From NCBI RefSeq assembly GCF_949987515.2, contig NC_082696.1, forward strand, positions 39,957,126 to 40,021,125: DNA of 64,000 nucleotides, given 5' to 3'. Below the pieces are notes generated by a model that did no database searches, was not told the origin of the DNA, and saw only the letters and a program-made list of their open reading frames with translations. Shown here in pieces: positions 57,234 through 64,000 of the stretch; the first letter of the stretch is position 1; every line of letters begins with the position of its first letter. The position numbers and the translations under genes are program-made. Source of the DNA: Delphinus delphis (taxonomy: Eukaryota; Chordata; Mammalia; Artiodactyla; Delphinidae).

Positions 57234-58848
57234 ATACCTCAATTCGCACCAGAAAGGTATATGTATGTGTGTGTGTGTGTTTTGTTTGTGTAAGATGGAA
57301 AAGATTAGAGCATGTATGAATGCTTATTGGAAGGACACAGTAAAGATTAGAAAGAAGTTGTAGAAAGAGAAGAAATATCAAATAGGGAGTAACAATTCAG
57401 AAAGATGACAAGATTTGAGATTCAGATGACACAGAAAGAACTAATCTTCCATTGGAGAAAGGTATTCTGTTCACTGTAATAGGAAAGGAGGATGGGTAGG
57501 AGCCAAGATGACTTAACTTGGTGGGAAATGTGGTGGTGTAGCTTGTTTTACATTTTCTACTATCTTTGTGGAATAGAAGTCAAATTTGTCTGTAAAAAAA
57601 CTCAGTGACAAAGTGGGGGGTCAGACTTTTGAAGAGAGTGGAACAGGTCTCAAACATTGAAAATGATGATTAGTGAGAGTGTATATACACATATGTATAT
57701 ATATATAAAATGATATAGGATTTAAAGTGCTATAGATAGGTATATATATAATTTTAAATGTTAATATATATTTATAAAAAATTTTCCATGTCATTAAATA
57801 TTATCTTCTAACATTATTTTTAAGGGCTGAATAAAATGCATTTTACTGAAACTTTATTAGTGATGTAAGTTGCCCTCCAAATTTTCCTGTTATAGACAGT
57901 TAAACATCTCTACCTTTACTCTACTTTGAAATAATCTTTTTTAGGATAAATTCCCAGAAGTGGAAATGCTGAATCAAATATAATGTTAAAATTTATATTT
58001 CTAAGAAAATGTTATATGTGCTTATTCTTTTTTAAGTATTCTAGAAGTATTTTAAGACAGTAGTTTAGGGTTTATAATGAAAAACAGTAATTCATTGCCC
58101 CCCATGCTCTCTACCTGAACTCACACTTTCCTAAGCTGTAAAAAGAGCTTCCATCCTTTTATTTTCTTCTCCATTCCTATATTATTTTATGCTTCTCTGT
58201 ATTGATCTGTATTGACATTTCAATTTGGACATTACTTTTCACTTCTTAAACTAGAAAATAAATATCTGGCTCTCTCACATACTGCCAGTTCATGCATACT
58301 CGTGTATATATATACAAACTTCTTAAATCAATATTTAGTGTTTGTGTTATTAATATAATAAAATATTGCTTTTAGTAACATATATTGTATAGTATTACAT
58401 TTTCTGTATTATTCAACTTTTTGTTTTTTCCTATAGTTAATTTAATGACTTCAATGCCAATTTTCCCCTTGAACCTTAAAGTTTCTCAATATGGTCAAAT
58501 ATGTCAAGACATCTCAGTTTGCTCACCTCCTCCTTTTTCTTCTTTTTTCTTCCTTTTTAGAGGTTTTCCTTTCGTCACCTTCCCACTCTGCTTTGTTCTG
58601 CGGTGGTTGATTTCTTCTCCTGCTTCACAAATAAAGACATGGGACTTAGCATTCAGTAGATTTCCTTTGGTTTTTTCCTCTAATTTGGGAAAAGAGGTCC
58701 TCTAGCTGCTTCCAGAGAAATGGCTCATGAGAAGAAACTATTTTGAGTCCTAGCGTATATGAAAAGTCTACCCTTAGGCTTGATTGACAGTTCGTCTGGG
58801 TATTCTTCCTTACGATTGTCAAGATATTGCTTCATTAAAAAAGTAGAG
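57234..58848. other. Unassigned DNA with minor simple repeats
   Basis: TG run at 57266-57281. TATA-rich stretches at 57681-57715 and 57736-57780. 57940-58015 ('ggataaattcccagaagtgg') is a probable short antisense L1 remnant. The frame 58385-58705 lacks motifs. Confidence 0.4.
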
Positions 58849-59057
58849 AGCTTCCCTGGTGGCGCAGTGGTTGAGAGTCCGCCTGCCGATGCAGGGGACA
58901 CGGGTTCGTGCCCCGGTCCGGGAAGATACCACATGCCGCGGAGCGGCTGGGCCCGTGAGCCATGGCCGCTGAGCCTGCGCGTCCGGAGCCTGTGCTCCGC
59001 AACGGGAGAGGCCACAACAGTGAGAGGCTCGCATACAGCAAAAAAAAAAAAAAAAAA
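58849..59057 (+). mobile_element. Cetacean-type SINE, short form, young
   Basis: The cleanest short-form copy. RNA polymerase III-type A box 'tggcgcagtgg' at 58860-58870 and B-box-like 'ggttcgtgccc' at 58903-58913 lie in the tRNA-like head. A pure A tail of over 20 bases runs from 59040. The duplication 'aaaaaagtaga' lies at 58837-58847 and 59058-59068. Confidence 0.96.
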
Positions 59058-59068
59058 AAAAAAGTAGA

Positions 59069-59479
59069 ATTTGGTGGTGTTGTGGTGATATCAGACACCA
59101 TTCTGATTACTAATACTTGTCATGTGACCTTTCTCTCCACTCTTTCTCTCTGGCAGGTTTTTGGATACTATTTTTACCTGGAATTTTTCTTTTTTTTTTT
59201 TAATTTCATGGTCTTATCCTGAGTTGTGAATCTTTTTACATGTATTGGGCTAAGCAGCAGTAATTCCTTAAAATGTGGCCAATTGTTCCCTTAATTCCTA
59301 GGATTTTAAAATTTGGGGTATTGTATTATTTTTGAACAATTTCCTCCCTCAAGTTCCACAATGTCTCCTCATTCTGGAAATTATATATATATATTTCTAT
59401 CTCTATAGGTTCTGCTTTTCATGAGATTTTTTCAACTTTATCTTTCAAATCTTTGAGTACAACTTTTATTTTAGCCTCT
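59069..59479. other. Unassigned T-rich DNA
   Basis: Probably the edge of the old L1 that follows. No other feature seen. Confidence 0.35.
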
Positions 59480-61560
59480 TGAATTTTCCTTTTTCTGCTC
59501 TGAATTCATTTTCTCTTATCTTTTATTTTTCTCCTTACATACTCTGAATTTCCTCCAAATTTCTTCCTCTCTTTGTTGCTGTTGTTTTGATTGTTTTTGA
59601 TTCCTATCTTTAAAATTAGAGGTTTCCCTCAAGTATCTAGTTATTTTTAGTTGTCTGTCATATTTGAGTCCAAGGCACTATAACATGACTGGGTTTTGTT
59701 GACTGAAGGTATCTCAACATGGAGACTGTCTTGTTCAACTGATGCAAATTTAGAGGCAGAGTCTGATTCCTGATATTCAATTATTGAGTAGATTCTACTT
59801 AATTGTATCATTTTGTTCTGGGTTTTTTATTGTCCCATAGTTGTTTTCTTCTGTTTTTATTTTATATATTATTTTTGGCTAATTGAGTACTTTTTAGCAT
59901 TTAATTTCCCTATCAGCTTTTTAACATATACCTATTTGCATTCCTTTTACTGGCTGCTCTAGGGATTAAAATATACTGTCATAACTTTCCATAGCTCTGA
60001 TTTAGACTTAATTTTGTACCATTTCACATAAAATTTAAGAATATTATGACTAGTTTTATATAGTCCTTAAACATCTTTTAGGCTAAAGTATTACATCTAT
60101 AAACATCACAATATAAAGTTATATGTTTTTCTTAAATTCAGAGGTTTTTTAAAGAAATTGAGATAATAATATTTTATGTTTCCACATATATTTATCACTT
60201 CTGGCACTTTCTATTCCTTCCTAAGAATCTGAGTTTTTATTTGGTCTTATTTCATTTCATCCTGAAAAATTTCTTTTGACATTTTTTATGATACAGCTCT
60301 GCTGGCAACAAATTCTACTGGGCTTTGTTTATATGAGGATATCTTGCCCTCCTTTTTGAAGGATGCCTTCACTGAATATAGAATTCAATATTGACAGTTT
60401 GTTTTTGTTTTTGTTTTAAATTCAGGACTTTTAAGTCATCATTCTATAGCAGTCTGAAGTTCTTCATATCACTTTTTTCACTTAATGTAACATATTTTGG
60501 GGGCTGCTTTCAAGCTTTTTACTTTATCTTTGTTTTTAAGTGTTTCAGTATGATGTGCCTCAGTATGGCTTTCTTTCTATTTATACCTTCTTGGTGCTTG
60601 TGTGTTAATCCTATTTTAATTTTCTTTCACCAACTTTGGAAATTATCTGCTATTGTTCTTTTAAATATTTTTTTCTGCCTCACTTTCTCTTTTATCATCT
60701 CCTAGAGCTCTGGTTATGTGTAAGTTAAAATATTTGGTATTTTTAATAAGCTACCAAGACTGTTTATTTATTCTGCATTTTTCTCCTGTTTTGCATTTAA
60801 AAATTTCTATTGATTTCTTATCAAGGAACCCGACTCTTTCATCTATTTCCAATGTTTTGTTAAACCCATTCAGTATTTTTTATATATTACATATATTTTT
60901 ATCCATACTAGAATTCCAATTTGGTCCTTTTTGTAGTTTCTCACTTTCCTCTGAGATTCCCTATCTATTCATTTGTTGTGTGTGTGTTTTCCTTTATGTT
61001 CCTGTGCATGCTTACAATAACATCTTTAAAACCTCTCTAATAATTCAAAAATCTTGTCTTAGTCATCTCTAAGTCTCCATAAATTGCTTTTTTTCCCTTG
61101 ATTGAAGCCATATTTCCTCTCATATTTCCTCTTTTCTTTAATTGTCTATTTTGCTTTGGATTTTATCCTGGACATTGTGAATTATACATACAAAGATTCT
61201 ATATTCTCTTGTGTTTCTCTAAATATTGTTGTGACTTAAAATTTTTATTTATTTAGCATTTAAGTTAGTTGAAGTCTAACTTCAAACTCTCTCTTCCTTT
61301 TGGCACCAGCTGAAACTTCTCTTAGCTCTTCTAGCCTTAGTGGGATGCTTTGAGTTCACCTCATTAACATATAACTCAGGAATTTGCTATACTTTTGTTC
61401 AGAACTTATAACCAGTATATGAGGTTCTCTCTTTGTGGCTCTCTCTTTTATGGATGTCCCAATTCCCAGCTTCTGAATTGTCCTGAAACTCTGTGCTCTG
61501 ATTCCTCAACCAGTAACTTAACAGTATTCTCCTTGAGTTTTGGCTGTCCCCGTAAGATAC
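59480..61560 (-). repeat. Long ancient L1-lineage (L1M/HAL1-like) remnant, antisense
   Basis: T-rich on the plus strand for 2 kb. 'gatgccttcactgaatatag', 'gctgctttcaagctttttac', 'ttttctgcctcactttctct', 'gttttgttaaacccattcag', 'ttgagattccctatct'-like text near 60953 and 'ttatcctggacattgtgaat' follow the order of old L1-lineage antisense sequence. No frame is preserved. Limits and subfamily are approximate. Confidence 0.65.
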
Positions 61561-61789
61561 TGACTGGGGAGTATCCCTTTCCAAAAAGCCATAAAAGTGG
61601 AAAATTCATTCTGTTCCATATCTTCCAGTTATCAATTTGCCTGTACTTTCTTTCTGATTTTGTTCATGTTCCAGTACTTTCACATACTAGATTTTTCTTA
61701 ATTTTATCCAGAGTTACATTTATTGTCTAAAGGAGGGTTGACATGATATGAACTACTTCACCATTATCAGGAGTGGAACTTTCACATTT

Positions 61790-62580
61790 CTATGTATGGC
61801 CTCATATCTATCCAGTAGTTCAATCTCCAAACCTAAAAACTGTGTTTTAGTTCTTCCTTTGGGTCATGAACACCATCTCATATAATCTATAAGAAAGTTA
61901 TGTCATCTCTGTCTCCAAAATATGTGTCAACTTTGATGACATTATTTTTCTGTTATCTCTCCAGTCCAAACTACCATCATCTCTTCTTTTGACTGACACA
62001 ACAGCTTCTTAATTGGTTTCATTGATTCCCCACTACAGTTTGGTCATGTCCATTTGCCATAATGATCTTTTAAAAATCAGAATTATATCAATTTGCCATT
62101 GACATTTGAATAAAACTCAATCTCTATATCATACCTTTCAAGTCTTTATAGAATCAGCCTCTGCCCATGTCTTTGATCTAGTCTTCTCTTTTCATCCTTC
62201 ATTATACTCTATTGGCATATTTTTCTGTTCCTCACGTTTAGCCAACTTATACCTGCCAAGGATCTTTGTTTTTTCTCTGCTCTACCAGGAACACTCTTCC
62301 ACCAGATACTTACATAGCTGTCTATCATTATTCCTGTCTTTGATTTCAGAGAAGATCTGAGCACCGTGGTGAAGTAATTTTCCCTCTCCTATTTCCCTAT
62401 TTTATTTTCTTCAAAGCAGGAATAATTTTCTGTCTTTATTTATTCACTTTGTTTTTGTAGGTATGTTTATATTTACATATTACTTATCTTTTTCACAACT
62501 GTATCACCAACACATTGAACACGGCTTTGACACATGATAGGTACTTAATAGAGATTTGTTTAATTAATTACTGGATGCCA
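61790..62580 (+). repeat. L2-like LINE 3' fragment, sense, long copy
   Basis: The fullest sense copy: 'caacagcttcttaattggtt', 'taatgatcttttaaaaatca', 'ctcttccaccagatacttac', 'tatcaccaacacattgaaca' and 'gataggtacttaatagagat' appear in L2 order through the 3' end. Confidence 0.78.
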
Positions 62581-64000
62581 AACTGGTGTTAGGGTAATTC
62601 ATAATTCTCATGATTTTATTTAAATTGCAATTATCTTGGCATTTCTCCTTGAGAAAATCATGAGGGAATAAATTCTATAGGGAAAATAAATTAAGAAAAA
62701 ATTCAAAAACACATCAATCCTTTTCCAAGTAGAAAAAAAATTAGGCATGATGTAATTGCCTTACCTAGTTTCTAGTCCTAAAGCAAATCATCAATGTTTA
62801 ATAAATTGATGATTTTATTTGTTCTTCATAAAGACTAGTGTGTTCCCACGGTTGGTCTAAAATGCATTAAAATGCATTGCAAGTAATTTACAGTGAATGT
62901 GATAACATAAAAGTATTTAAATTTCTTCCTTGGTGATTTGGTAGTGATACACACATGAACACATACACACATATTTTAACAATACATAAAAAAAGGCAGT
63001 TATATTTGTTGTGCTACTCCATTGGCATTACTTCTTCTTGAGAGTATTTCCTTCCTATCATTTTCATGTTATGAGTGGTAGAGAAACTTACTTTGCCTGG
63101 TTTTTAAATTTTCAGGTGTTGTTTTTTTGGACTTTAGAGAGGAACTCAGTTTAATGGCAGTTTGACAGCTTTTCTCCTGGTGATAAAATGAAATTGATCA
63201 AATGTACATTAGAACTTTTAGGCTCTGAAACATTCAGTAAGCTACAGGGAATTCTGCTTAAATACTATATGATTTATCAAAACTACTGCATGTACAGCCA
63301 GATTGTTCATACTAAAACTCCAATCTACCTGGATGATGTTGTATTTCTTCTTTTTTATTTCTATTTTTCCAAAATGGTTTATAATACCTCTGAAGTGAGG
63401 TTTTTGTCTCATGAGTATTTGGTGTTTATATTCTGACCTGTGCAGATGCCAAAAGGACGGAAGGCAGGATCTTCAAACTCATAATTCAGGTAGTTCAATT
63501 CCATATAAGAGTAGTTCAGCTCCCTAGCAATTTCTCTTAGACTTTGGTAGACATACACAGTCATTACCCAGAGAGATAGAGGTAAAGAAAAACTATCCAA
63601 TTATATCTGGTGATTTGCATTTGGCAATGTTACTACGGGGTTGTATAAACTTACTTTATAATTTACAAATAACCTGTTTTGTTCACATAAGCCCTCCACT
63701 TCTAGCATAATTATGCCATTCACATTTCAATAATAAAAAGAGAAAGTGAGAACTGGATTAGATAGGAACATTTTTGTCATTAGATACTCTTAAAATCACT
63801 TTTTAACACTGTAGTTTCTGTGAAATTTTTGTGAACCAAGTATTATTAATATGAAGTGACAACAGTGTGTGGCATTTTACAAGGTATATTTATAATTTAC
63901 CTTTCTAATAAACACAGTCTTTGAAAGAGAAATGAAAGGTCTATTAGCTTTGAAGATTTCCTCCATTTATACTGTCATCTTAGTATTTTATTTTCCCATT
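62581..64000. other. Unassigned A+T-rich DNA
   Basis: No gene or repeat family recognised on either strand up to the window edge. Frames at 63188-63436 and 63409-63600 lack motifs. Confidence 0.4.

Noticed and set aside
58849..58920. tRNA gene
   Set aside because: A- and B-box-like motifs are present because the SINE head derives from a tRNA. The cloverleaf is degenerate and the sequence continues into the SINE body and A tail.
1280..59057. CRISPR-like dispersed repeats with spacers
   Set aside because: The repeats are dispersed SINEs in both orientations with target duplications, kilobases apart, in a mammalian genome.
1..64000. Ruminant origin (cattle, sheep)
   Set aside because: No BovB LINE or Bov-A/Bov-tA array was seen, and the short-form SINE present here is typical of cetaceans. 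Hippopotamus is harder to exclude by eye alone.

Overview
The window looks like nuclear DNA from a cetacean (whale or dolphin). Two observations support this. Five copies of a roughly 210-bp tRNA-derived SINE begin with a 'cttccctggtggcgcagtgg' head and lack the older 3' domain; this form is typical of cetaceans. The recent L1 elements are of the cetartiodactyl type, and I saw no BovB LINE, Alu or rodent B1/B2 repeat. The species cannot be named from sequence alone. The DNA is A+T-rich, and I found no host exon, tRNA gene, rRNA gene or CpG-island promoter. It is best described as gene-poor intergenic or deep intronic sequence built from layers of mobile elements.

Layout. 1-6.9 kb: unassigned DNA with MIR, L2 and SINE copies and a G-rich tract. 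6.9-9.9 kb: a minus-strand L1 that joins 5'UTR-like sequence directly to late ORF2, carrying a mariner-type MITE and a SINE. 10.2-10.8 kb: a young SINE inside an older SINE. 12.5-15.5 kb: a palindromic DNA element, a GC-rich unassigned block, a solo LTR with a 4-bp target duplication, and an L1 inverted by twin priming. 16-35 kb: scattered SINE, L1, L2, MIR and MaLR LTR pieces in much unassigned DNA, with a second twin-primed L1 near 33.6-34.1 kb. 35.3-40.6 kb: the main element, a nearly complete plus-strand L1 with an open 300-codon ORF1, a broken ORF2 and a tail that seems to be a 3' transduction carrying the head of a SINE. It sits inside an old MIR that was hit by a second L1. 41-58.8 kb: L2, MIR, MaLR and old L1 remnants, a second MITE and four short fold-back palindromes. 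58.8-64 kb: a young SINE, a long T-rich old L1 remnant, a good L2 copy and unassigned sequence.

The only gene-like content I can support is L1 ORF1/ORF2. ORF1 encodes an RNA-binding trimeric chaperone and ORF2 an endonuclease/reverse transcriptase. The SINEs and MITEs have no protein of their own: the SINEs depend on L1-type machinery and the MITEs on a mariner transposase, and both dependencies are known biology rather than something shown here. Target-site duplications allow several nested insertions to be ordered in time. Repeat family names come from recognition by eye and should be confirmed with a repeat library. No undescribed system with its own genes was found. The most unusual items are the L1 3' transduction, the internally deleted L1, the 25-bp triplication that breaks ORF2, and the 46-bp perfect palindrome at 57188.
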